DNA from: Ceratodon purpureus
Lineage: Eukaryota > Streptophyta > Bryopsida > Pseudoditrichales > Ditrichaceae
Length of the DNA: 64,000 nt
Direction: 5' to 3'
Assembly: GCA_014871385.1 (NCBI GenBank)
Contig: CM026426.1
Span: forward strand, 85,580,947-85,644,946
Shown piece by piece: positions 20,700 through 30,368 of this stretch. Below the pieces are notes generated by a model. That model did no database searches and was not told where the DNA came from. It worked only from the letters and a program-made list of their open reading frames with translations. Within the stretch, counting starts at the first letter, position 1; each line of letters opens with the position of its first letter. The position numbers and the translations under genes are program-made.

Positions 20700-22990
20700 G
20701 TCACTCTGGTGAGTAATCACTTCCCGCCGTTCCTAAGCCGTCACTTCAAACACTTCCACCTATCATTGCGTGGGAACATTAATTCACATTTGGTGGTATA
20801 CTCCCACACTTAATTCTCTCCTATCCTTAACCAGATTAGTTTACTTAATTACCATTCTCAAAAAAATCCCTAAAAAATTAAAAAATCCCCAAAAAAATGT
20901 TTGTATGTTTAAACGTACATGTGAAGCTTTAAATAAATTATCCTTGTTTTCACAATGACATTATACACTATGGTGAGGGTTTGCAAGAATAACAAAATAT
21001 ATACTGCACATAATCAAAATATCATAAGTAGATTGCCACTGGAATGCATGAGGAAATCTCTCAAAGTATTATTTTCTTCTTAGAATTAAATTTGTTTAAG
21101 AACTTTAAAATAAAAAAAAAATAAAAAAAAAATAAAAAATAAAAAAAAAAAACATTTTCAAGTGAAATTTGTTCATCGTCCCTTTAATTTTTTATGTCTT
21201 TCTTTTACGAAATTCAAGTATCTAAATTGTTACACCAATGCGTACCGCTTTTAATTAAAATAACTTGAAATAGCCTTAAATGAAAACCAACTAAAATACA
21301 TTTACTTCACTTTGATTTCACAATTACGCTAGTCTTCAAGTAAATTCTCATTTGGTCCTTAAAAGAACGTTGATTTTTTTTTATAAAAATGAACACCATA
21401 TATAAAGTTACTTCTACAATATCTTCCACTTTCGTCCTTGAAGAAATGTCCTTCTTCATTTCTTCCGCTTCTTCTTTTCCTTTTATTGTTTCATAATTTA
21501 TTTAAAGAGCGGATGAAATGATGTTCATCTATTATTTGTTCTAATTTATTTTTTCTCCCTTCTTATAGTACTGTATCATCAGATTTGTCTATTTTTTTCT
21601 ATCTCTCTATTATTATTTTTCTTTTCTCATCTTTCTAAATTTATTTTCCATTCGTCCTTTTAAATTACCATATTCCATATTTGTTTACTCTTTTTTTATC
21701 TTTCTAGTTATATTATTTTTTCCTTTATTGTTTTCTTCTATTGTTTTTCTTCTATTGTTTTTCTTTTATTTCTTTTCTTCCTTCTTCTTTTACCATATTC
21801 CATATTTGTTTCCGCAAGTGAAAGGGATAAATGAAAAATAAAAATGGAAATGTAAAAAAAAAGAGATTATAACGGGGATGAAATTGAGAGTGAACAATGG
21901 GAGTGGAAGGGATGAATGAAAGGAGTGGAGAAAATGGAAAAAATAAAATAAAATGGAAGACAATGGAGATGTAAATGAAGAAGAAAAGTGCAAGTGGAAG
22001 GGATAGATGAAAAATTAAAATGGAAATGGAAAAAAAAAACAAGATTATTATGGGGATGCAATTGAGACCAAATAGTGGGAGTGGAAGGGATAAATGAAAA
22101 TAGTGGAGGAAATGGAAAAGATGAAAGGAATACAATAGAGATGTAAATGAAGAAGAAAAGCGTGAGTGGAAGAGATTAATGAAAAATAAAATAGAAATGG
22201 AAAAATAAAATAAAAAATTATAATCAGGATGAAAATGAGAGTGAAAAGTGGTAGTGGAAGGGATAAATGAAAAGAGTGGATGGAGAGGAAAAAAAAATTA
22301 AGGGGAAGAAAATTTGATGTTCATATACTAATTTTTAAAATTGTACCTTCTATTATTCAAAACTCAAAATAGCTCTTGACAAAAAAATGTAAAAAACAAA
22401 AAATAAACATACTATATTCAGTAATTTCTATGGCATTTTCCTAGTTTATTTTTAAGATGCTAAATTAGGAACACTCTATAATTCTTAAATAAAAAATGTA
22501 TAAAAAATCAATAGTGATTGTTTTCAATTTATATCTTATGATTGTATTAAAAAGAGGATCATATTAGAGCCATATTATAATTTAAATGAAAACAGTTTGT
22601 ATAGTATTTTGGAATGCTTCAACAAACCAATCACTTGACTTAACTAGGCTTCATCCGAAGTTCATCTAAAAAAATCCTGAAGTCCACACAACTCCATAAC
22701 TTTCAGACGCTTAACAAATATACAATTTACAGGAGCACGATGATACCACATTACATGGATGATGGGCAACGTCGTTTGAGTTGAACTAGGATGCTGTATT
22801 AATCAATCAAGTCTGGATCCTGCCGTCGAGGCTGGACATCAACTCCCGCCAGTGTATGTATTTGAATTCTGCCACATGTCGAGTCGAGAACAGCTGGCCC
22901 ACATGGATCTCCATCAAAGGGAATCCTTAGTGTCAGAGCTCGCTATTTTGATTGGCTCATCCAAATCGCCGAATCCCTCCTCCTGCATGG
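20700..22990. other. AT-rich block lacking GTAC motifs, probable insertion in element A
   Basis: Only about four GTAC tetramers occur in 2.3 kb, fewer than chance, while they are dense on both sides. The left part is T-rich, with an A/AAAT run at 21,108-21,153. The right part is a GA-rich tandem array. No coding frame with domain character. No ends of an inserted element could be fixed. Confidence 0.4.
21818..22290. repeat. GA-rich tandem array, period about 175 bp
   Basis: Units begin GTGRAAGGGATARATGAAAA at 21,818, 21,994 and 22,166 (steps 176 and 172), followed by a G-rich then A-rich section. About 2.7 copies. Within each unit GTGGAAGGGATAAATGAAA recurs once more, a nested half-repeat. 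Confidence 0.8.
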
Positions 22991-23113
22991 AATTTGAACG
23001 GCTCAGATTGAGTTAGGCAGAGTACTTATTGTACACTTAAGTACTCAAAGGTCCCAATGGTACAATACAGTTTTGCCAAAACTGCACTACCTCCAGTGTA
23101 CTCTCACCCCTAG
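22990..23113. repeat. Element A right end with palindrome
   Basis: Five GTAC motifs, a perfect hairpin CAGTTTTGCCAAAACTG at about 23,069-23,085, and the terminal CACCCCTAG at 23,105-23,113. Confidence 0.5.
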
Positions 23114-23766
23114 CTTCGCCAAGAGGCCACGTAGGTTTTGAGGGTTTAGCCAGCTACTTCATAGTGGGGTTTATGTTGTTTCTACAACTCCTGGAAGATG
23201 GTCTTGATGGAAATTTCAGCTTCAACTTCAATGTCCTGCCGTTGCTGGTGTACTGCGTTGGTAGAAATACATGCTAGTAATGTCTTGCAATGGCGCCAGA
23301 AGAAACTCCATGGCCAGATTCAAAGGTATGTAGAAGGCTCCTCTTCGTTGCCTTTCTTCGCTAGTTTTCGAATTCTGCTTGAAGTTTTCGCGCTCTTCTT
23401 TGTGATTTTGTGCTTCTTGCTTTATTCTTGTACTTCTGCTCCTTGTGTTAAGGATCTATCTATACTTGGATCGATCTCAAAAGCCATGGTTTAAGAACTA
23501 TCGCCAAAGGCATGTGATGTGCTCAGGGTTTAGACAGATCGCTTAAGGGTTTAGTATTTCATGAACATCTTCATGTTGTATTGGGGTTTGAGTCTTGTGT
23601 TTCTGGACTTCTGTAGTTGGGGATTCTTGTTCTGGGTGATTAGATCGGAATTCTGAGAGAGATATTTTTGGTTTAGCGTACTGTAGGATTCAAGGTTGTT
23701 GTATTGAGGTCAAGGTTTCGGGAAAAGTTTGCTTCGGCTTGTTTGTGTTGGGCACAATTTTCAATT

Positions 23767-24561
23767 ATGGAAGGGAGATCTAAGAGTCCGGATCTTCAGA
23801 GTACTGATTCTAATGACTTTGTTGAAATGGCACCTGCTGTCCCTGGTGTCTCCCGAGCAATTTTGCAAGCCCCTTTGCTTTCCGAACAAATCATTTCAGC
23901 GGTGGATCTGTCTTCCGAGAGTGGCAATAATCTGCAGCCTTTGAAGAATCCTACGCTGGATCGGCTGAAGGAGCGGGAAGAGCGCAGGAAGCAGACAAAA
24001 GTTGATGAAGCAAAGGCTACGCACCAAAAGATGATTCGTCTTGGAGATGGATACGACTTGATGAAGAGGAAGATGGCCGCAAAGACAACCGGTATAAGTA
24101 AGTTTCTCTTCTTTCCAATTTCTTGTACAGTTCTATTCATCAGCAGTTGTTGCCCAATGATCAGATGCGTGGATTTCAAATGTTTGCTCTCATGCACTCC
24201 CCCCATTGTAAATCTGATAGTAGCTCATGTATTTGTCGCCATTTGTTGCAAAAGACTATTTCTCTCTCCAAGGAATTTCCCTCTACCCTCAGGCTTGCTC
24301 AAGAAGGGGCCTCCTGCTACAAAGAAGTAGGCACCTTCCGCTAAGAAAAAACCTCCTCCTGCTGTGAAGGCTTCATTGCAAGCCTGGCCCATTGCTATGG
24401 TGTGCGACAAGGATGCTTATACAAATCCCAAAGACACGAGCAGCAGTGAGCCCTACTACATGCTGGGGGTTTATGCTAATGGAATTCAATTGGATTCAAA
24501 GGTGCGTGACTTTGCTACACAATGCGAGGCTGTTGTTGGTGCGAGTCTACTGAACCATTAG
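23767..24561 (+). pseudogene. Hypothetical Lys-rich protein, two exons, one in-frame TAG
   Basis: The ATG at 23,767 opens MEGRSKSPDLQSTDSNDFVE, a charged, partly helical frame with KEREERRKQTKVDEAKATHQ, up to a donor near 24,098 (AACCGGTATAAGTAAG). A second exon from about 24,285 reads SGLLKKGPPATKK, TAG (24,328), APSAKKKPPPAVKASLQAWPIAMVCDKDAY and on to a TAG at 24,559. The TAG inside KK-APSAKKK stands where Gln is expected. No domain is recognised. Position and strand would allow it to be the 5' part of the transposase gene at 25.9 kb, which is unproven. Confidence 0.4.
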
Positions 24562-24853
24562 GGGAAAAATGGGGTCTGCAATGGGCCTTGTAAGATAGCC
24601 CGGATTAGGTGAGCTTCCTGCCCAAAAACCCCTCTGCCGCTGTCAGGAGGGGGAGGAAACGCTACCAGTAGCAGCCTTTTGGAGACGGACGGGAGCTGCG
24701 TGGCTGGGTTTTGCCTCGTTGGCGAGAGGGCGTGGACGGTGGTTGTTGAGCGCCAAGGAGTGGAATTTATTGCTCTGCAATTAATAAACTGCCTCGATCC
24801 GTTGCCTCGATCCACCAATTGTTCGACTTGTTGCCACAACGGTTAAGGCGTGA

Positions 24854-24931
24854 TGGCACCACCGGCTCTACGCCGTTCAGCACCATTGGCTCTACGCCGT
24901 TCAGCACCACCGGCTCTACGCCGTTCAGCAC
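24854..24931 (+). repeat. 24-bp tandem repeat, three copies
   Basis: GCACCACCGGCTCTACGCCG plus TTCA, three times with one variant. In one frame it encodes APPALRRS repeated, but no stable longer gene contains it. Confidence 0.8.
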
Positions 24932-25856
24932 CAAGAAAACGAAGCGCCCTATTCTGCTTCAAGCTAATCATTTATGGCACTGTGGGACGTAGAATTGTAT
25001 GTGATTTGCTCCAAAGATTCCAAGTGGCGATGGCGCCCCAGATCGGTGGAGCAAACTTGAGATTCCAATTAATTTCTTGGCAGCGTCCGCTAGCAGCGAC
25101 GGCGGCGAGGGGTCGTTCTCAGTCGGCGACATTGGCTTCATCAAAGAGATCAAAACTGATGTACTTGAAGGGAGGGTTAGTTGCCACGATAAACCTTTGA
25201 GGGGTGTTTAGGGGCTAATGGGTTTTAGAGCAATTTGAATTTTGGTTTCATTAGGCCTTGCTGCCACAATGGCAAAACGCAAGGTAGGTTTCGTGGTCGA
25301 CAGCGCTTGTAGATGCCAAGGTCTATCGAATTAGGTTCGGAGTATTTGTAATTGTGAATTTAGTCGTCCAACAATAATTATCACGGTTGAGAGAGTTTGC
25401 TGATACTTTCATTGGGTGTAGGAGGTGTCCTAAAATCTTAACAAGTTTTGTCGATTGCCTGCAAATCACCAAGCGTGACCAGGGGAGATTCAATTAAGAC
25501 TACCGATTATTGGGTCCACGATGGCAGCAAGGGCTGCACGAAGCACTCACTACATTCCCCAAGTTTCACCGGACGCACGCTATGCCCCGGTCATGAGATG
25601 AGGTTCTAGGCAAGTAGAGCTGTGCATGAGGAGCTCGTTTCCAACACGAAGATTGCATGGAGACACGAACATTGCCTCGTGTATCAATGGAGACATTTAC
25701 CCTATAGATCTAGTGACACGGAAGCCACCTTCAATCAAATTGTTAAAAGAGTTCATTGAATTCATATGTCATGGAGAGTATGGTCTTCGCGGATATACAT
25801 AGAGGCTGCTGTATCATTGTGTACATGGTCCTACACAGGCGGAGACGTGGATCTAG

Positions 25857-28616
25857 TTGACACATTTGAGCGAAGAAGTGCTTCAGCTTGGAGGCGAAGC
25901 TCTGGCCAGCAACTCAAGGGCAGCCGAAGATGTCCAAGTGCAGAGAATGCGTTGCCTTGAGTTAGAGAAGACATGCACGAATTTGCGGGCTGAATTACAG
26001 GCTGTCCGTGAATGCCATGCCCAAAGGGTGGAGCAATTGGAGCGCCATGTGCAAGGTCTCAAAGGAGACGTTGACCGCTACTAGCGGAGGGCCAGCTTCA
26101 AGAAGGAGACCCTCATCGGCATGCGAAGTAGGGTTCGGGCTCTTAGAGGGATTCACGAGTTAAAACCTAGATCAGGTGGAACAAAAGCAAGAGTGAAGCT
26201 TGTGCGGACAGTGCTGCAACCAGATATGGTGCAGTTTGTTGTCCACTTGAACCGAGAGGAGCGTTGCCAATCTCAACTTTGGGGGGATATAGAGTCCCAA
26301 TATAGGATTGCTGTAGCACTAGCTCGAATTCAGTCACGGCATGAAGGTGTAGCCCTCGCTTCTCAGCCTGCAATGGCACATGTTCAGCCAGAGATTGCGA
26401 ACAATGTGCTTAAATCGATTGGTAAGAGTATTGAACCGGACAAAATTCTTACTGCTTGCGACCAGGCAAGGGTTTCCTATCAGGGATATGATGCTACCTA
26501 CAAAGCAGTGAAGGCTCCCATTGCTGATCAGATCAAAGGAGTCACCGAAAGTATTTTGCCGAGCCCCTATCATGTGAAACTCCTTCGGCAGGAGTTAAAA
26601 TGCAAACCTGCCACAGTATATTGGCGAATACTACCATGCTGAAGGACGACTTACGCTACCAGCAAGTTCTAAGAAGAATAAGAAGTCCGAGGACATGGTA
26701 AAGGAAGTCGTTTTGACTGAGAAGAATTCCCATTCCACAAACCTTGAGGTGGTCCAAAGAAGCATGGTGATCTTCTACGGCATTACGGAAGAAGGTAACG
26801 TAATCACCTCGGACTGTTGTTTTCAGAGTTTGCAGTCAACAGGTGAATTTATCAATAAATTGTGCCCTTACAACCACTCGCCATGTTTCCACAGTGTTAA
26901 GAAGGGCACTGCTGGTATTTATCATGAAATTGGACGAGGCTGAGATTGTGAATGGCAAAAAATTTGAACGAGTCAGCATCACGTTGATGAATAGGGCGCT
27001 CGACCCAGACATTCAGAGGAACCATGCGCTGTTTTTCTCAGTCCAGTCGGAGCAGGAAATCTGGCTAGTGGCAACCTTTCAAGTGGAAGAAGAGTCCTAC
27101 AAAGTTCTCTCGTGGATAATTTGATAAATCCAAATTTCCATCTCTGATTGCAGCACAGTCCAGTGGCGAGAAACTCACGGTCCCTGAAGTAGGAGAATTC
27201 CATGTGGAGTGGCATCTTCCTGCGGACATGAAGACGATCAAGTGTATATACGGGCTTCAGTCAGGGCCGTCGTGTGCAATGAACTACATATACTGCGAGC
27301 AGAAGAGGGCTAAGCCTACCGTAGGGACAACAAGCCAAGCGAGTGTTGCTAACAGAAAATGTACCAAATCAAACTGGGTGGGGGGACTGTTTGCCAACTC
27401 TGTGGAGCCAGAACCTTGTCACATGCGTGCACATACAAGGTAACGGCCTATCTTGCCAATTCCGTTGCAGAGAGTGCACATTTGTACACTCCATGCCCAG
27501 GTTCGATTCACGGAGAAGATTGTGCATCAACATATCATTGTTGTCTGGAACATACAAGATCAAAGACTGAGGGCTAAAGCAATAGAGTAGGTGGAGAAGT
27601 ACTTGTCAGCTTTCCGGGCACACGGTGGCAACGTGGAGATTAGAAAGGATCCAAAACTGAGTGGCAGCACAGGGAATGTGCCACAGAAACCATCTTTCAG
27701 TGGGGTTGTTGCCAGCAGCCTATTTAAACCAAGCGTTTGGTCTGGAAATGACAAGGCTTGGAAAGACATATGTCAAGCAGAGAGCAATAAGAGTGGCGGC
27801 GGTGCACATCGTAGGGCGAGGGCTGCTATGTGGCAAGCCTTTGAAGAGGTTCTACCATATTTTGGCGGCTTGGTGTTGACAGCAGAACAACGACTCCAGT
27901 TCAAAGGGAAGATAGAAATGTGGGGGAGAACATTTTTGGAGGCCTTTGGAGAGGAGCATGTGTCCTACTACATGGTGAGTTCTATCAATGGTGTTTGAGA
28001 TGAATAAGGGGTTGATGGCTGATCTTACTTTCTTCAATTCTCAATCCAAGACAAACCTTGTTTTGGTTGTTGACAGCATGTACTTGTCAGGTACGGCAGT
28101 TGGTTTGTGGAGGAATACGGTAGTCTGGCCGTATAGAGTTGCCAGGGTATGGAGAAATCCCATCATCAAGCGAAGGCAGCGGTTCAAGCGCATACAGCTC
28201 ATGGTCGTGGCAAAGAGCACATCACTGTTATTTTGCAACAATTCCAGCATTGGTACCGAAATATACATCATCGGTATAACAAGAAATTAGAGTGCACTAG
28301 GGTTCTCAATACCCCAGTTGATGAGGCAAGATTGGCGGCTACGCGTAGAAAGTGAGAACAGTGGCATCGATCAAATGCTGCCAGAGCTTTGGAGAAGTGG
28401 CGGTCAAGGCGACGGCGTGTTAGCAGCGCTTGGGCGTGTGATAACACCGTTGGAGGTGGTGGAGCCAACAATGCTCAAGCAAGGGGTTCTACCAACGAAG
28501 ATGACCCCGAGGAGGATGGCAACAATGTGGATCCTGAGGAAGGTCCCAACTCCACTAACGGTGAGGACGCTGGCAACAACATGGAAAGCGATGACGCTGG
28601 CAACGACCCTGTGTGA
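25857..28616 (+). pseudogene. Second DNA-transposase-like gene (KLDEAEI / ADMK / MEKSHHQAK family), broken
   Basis: Readable in order: a coiled coil (25,857-26,084); a helical domain (26,085-26,600); an RNase-H-like core with VFIMKLDEAEIVNGKK, ERVSITLM, then VEWHLPADMKTIKCIYGLQ followed by CxxxYIYC (27,204-27,300); an HGGNVEIRKDPKLSG section; GEEHVSYYM ending at a GTGAGT donor (27,971); and a final exon with GMEKSHHQAKAAVQAHTAHG and an Asp/Glu/Asn tail. The Asp-after-Lys-Leu and ADMK positions match the two Asp of a transposon-like family with GDxK-xxx-GL-CxxC motifs in animals (recalled, not searched). Lesions: TAG at 26,082, a one-base frame change near 26,605, and TAG at about 28,127 just before SCQGMEKSHH. 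It is a decayed copy. Superfamily name not assigned. Confidence 0.6.
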
Positions 28617-29115
28617 ATTGAGTACAATGCGTTCTAAACTCATTGGATGGACATCTAGAATGTGGCAAGATTTTTTATTTTATTTTATTTTATTTTTTAT
28701 TAATCGGAGTAGACAGTGGTTCTTCTTTGAACATGTTTTTTGGTTTCATTCTAGAATAGCCATTTACGGATAGATTTATCAAAAAAGATGGATTTTTTCC
28801 AGCAATTCTCTAAAATGGCTTATCCATTGCTATGTTAATCTCCATAATTATTAAAGAGGCACCCATGGAGAAGGTAGTAACTCCATCGTTAGTGTGGTCG
28901 CTGCCAACAAAGAGGACAGTGACAACGCGAGCAGTGGCCGTGTGTGATTTGACTGCAATGTGTCCTGGTAATTATGTTATAGCTATGTAGAATGTGGCTA
29001 GCAACAATGTTTTTTTTGAATGAGTTAGACCATGGTTCTCCCTTACACTTGTTTTGTGGATAACTCACTATAGTGCCTAGTCAATGCAATTCTTAATCTC
29101 CATAATTAATGGGTC
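28537..29115 (+). repeat. Direct duplication of the transposase 3' end, period about 330 bp
   Basis: The coding tail and 3' flank (AACTCCACTAACGGTGAGGACGCTGGCAAC... GTGTGAATTGAGTACAATG, 28,549-28,860) reappear diverged at 28,880-29,115 (GTGTGTGATTTGACTGCAAT; shared TTAATCTCCATAATTA at the ends). A slipped or nested second copy of the element end would explain it. Confidence 0.65.
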
Positions 29116-29311
29116 TTAGTAATCATATGTACCGGTCACGCTAAAATCAAGATTTTAATTTCTAAGACGATTTTCTAAGTACCCACATCAATTGGGGATG
29201 TGTCGTTTAGGGCCATGGCAATTATTTGCATGGAGTGGCAATGAAGGGAGAAATGAGAGCTTTGCACCAACTCCTCAACCTCCCTTCTTTAAACTCTGTT
29301 TGAGACTCTCA

Positions 29312-29343
29312 ACCCCCCCTAAACCCCCCAAACCCCCCTAAAG
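29312..29343 (-). repeat. C-run / telomere-like tract, strong G-quadruplex potential
   Basis: Three C6-C7 runs separated by TAAA or AAA, then TAAAGG. On the minus strand this is G6-TTT-G6-TTTA-G7. It resembles the plant telomere unit CCCTAAA with lengthened C-runs. Confidence 0.7.
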
Positions 29344-29879
29344 GCGTCCCAATGTCCTCTTGACTCTACACTTGGCCTAGTTTCCAAGGACCTACAGGTG
29401 GTTGACTCCAGCACGGATTCCCCTCTCTTTTCTAGCCCTCTTCCCATACGCCGCACGTCGTTGACTCCAACACCTCGTCTGCGCCTAGAGGGGCCGAAGC
29501 CTCTCCACATGCTTTCAGCAAGCGCCTAGGCGATTTGATTTTCCAATTGGTGTTGTGGGTGCCGGGGAGAGACCGTGGAGGAGAAGAAGTGCCCTCCTCG
29601 TGCCGTTGAGGATCGGGAGCAGGTGACAAAGAGCGATAGCAGGACCGACAAGAAGTTGGAGGAGCCGTTGCGGTTTGCAGCTCGGGAGACCTGCAGCGTG
29701 AGAAGCGGGCCAGGGAGGAGGGGCAAAGGCGATTCAGCATAGGGAGGAGCAGCAGGGTGTGGAGCGGGGGAGCGCAGGTGAAGAGCAGAGGGGAGTAGCA
29801 GGGTCGGGAGCAACGAGGATCAGGGTCGGGAGCTGGGCGTTGCCAGCAAACCGCGGAGGAAGGGGCATCAAGTTACTGG

Positions 29880-30115
29880 GTCGGCCGCAGGGTCAAGGAG
29901 CTGCAGGCGCAAGGAGCTGCGGAGGCGCAAGAGGCTGCGGGGAGCTGCGAGGCGCAAGGAGGCGAGTTTCCAAGGCCCAAGGGGCGAGCTGCAGAGGCGC
30001 AAGGGGCGAGCTGCGGAGGTGTACGGGGTGAGCTGTAGAGGCGCACGGGGCGAGCTGCAGAGGCGCACAGGGCGAGCTATAGAGGCGCAGCAGGCGAGCT
30101 GCGGAGAAGCGAGGG
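29880..30115 (+). repeat. 22-bp minisatellite, about six clear copies
   Basis: Unit GAGCTGCAGAGGCGCAAGGG plus GC. Clear copies run from 29,985 to 30,112, with decayed ones to the left. Twenty-two is not a multiple of three, so an ordinary coding role is unlikely despite the open GC-rich frames on both strands. Confidence 0.8.
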
Positions 30116-30368
30116 TTGAGGTGCGAAGGCGCAATGCGCAGTCTGCTTAGGACTCCAGCGAGGTAAGTTGCCGATCACTGATCTCACGTCTTCTCATTGT
30201 CTTTTTTCAGTTGAGTTGGAGTGAATTGGCCATGGCAAAGTCGTGAGGTTCCAAGTTCAGCCATGGCCGCCACAGTCCTTGGTTCTATAAGTTTTTTGAA
30301 GAAACAACTTAACTAGTCTAATCCGCAAGAATAATCCATTGCTTGTGGTCTTTTGTTTTCCAAGTGCC

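Larger units (their letters stand above)
8724..23113. mobile_element. Element A: probable 14.4-kb DNA transposon with cargo genes
   Basis: The ends are inverted copies. CTAGGGGTGGAAGTATGC starts at 8724, and the right end read inward is CTAGGGGTGAGAGTACAC. They match at 14 of 18 positions and all four differences are transitions. Non-coding DNA inside both ends and between the genes is crowded with GTAC (about five times chance). The motif thins outside the element and in an AT-rich block at 20.7-22.99 kb, probably a later insertion. Cargo is a DDE transposase (+), a SUVR4-like histone methyltransferase (-) and a coiled-coil/zinc-finger protein (-). No convincing target duplication was found (TCTTGAAC versus GCTTCGCC), so the boundaries are a hypothesis. 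The TAGGGGTG end resembles hAT ends, but the transposase is not hAT. Confidence 0.5.

Noticed and set aside
21752-22135. Phe/Leu/Ser-rich minus-strand frames suggesting a membrane protein
   Set aside because: They are translations of the GA-rich tandem array.
8724-23113. Element A as a hAT transposon because of TAGGGGTG ends
   Set aside because: Its transposase has HIDYAENY/SDG/HGKG motifs, not the hAT core, and no 8-bp duplication is convincing.
24854-24931. CRISPR-like or other spaced array
   Set aside because: Units are directly adjacent with no spacers; no CRISPR array exists in the window.
29759-30134. GC-rich open frames on both strands
   Set aside because: Produced by the 22-bp minisatellite.
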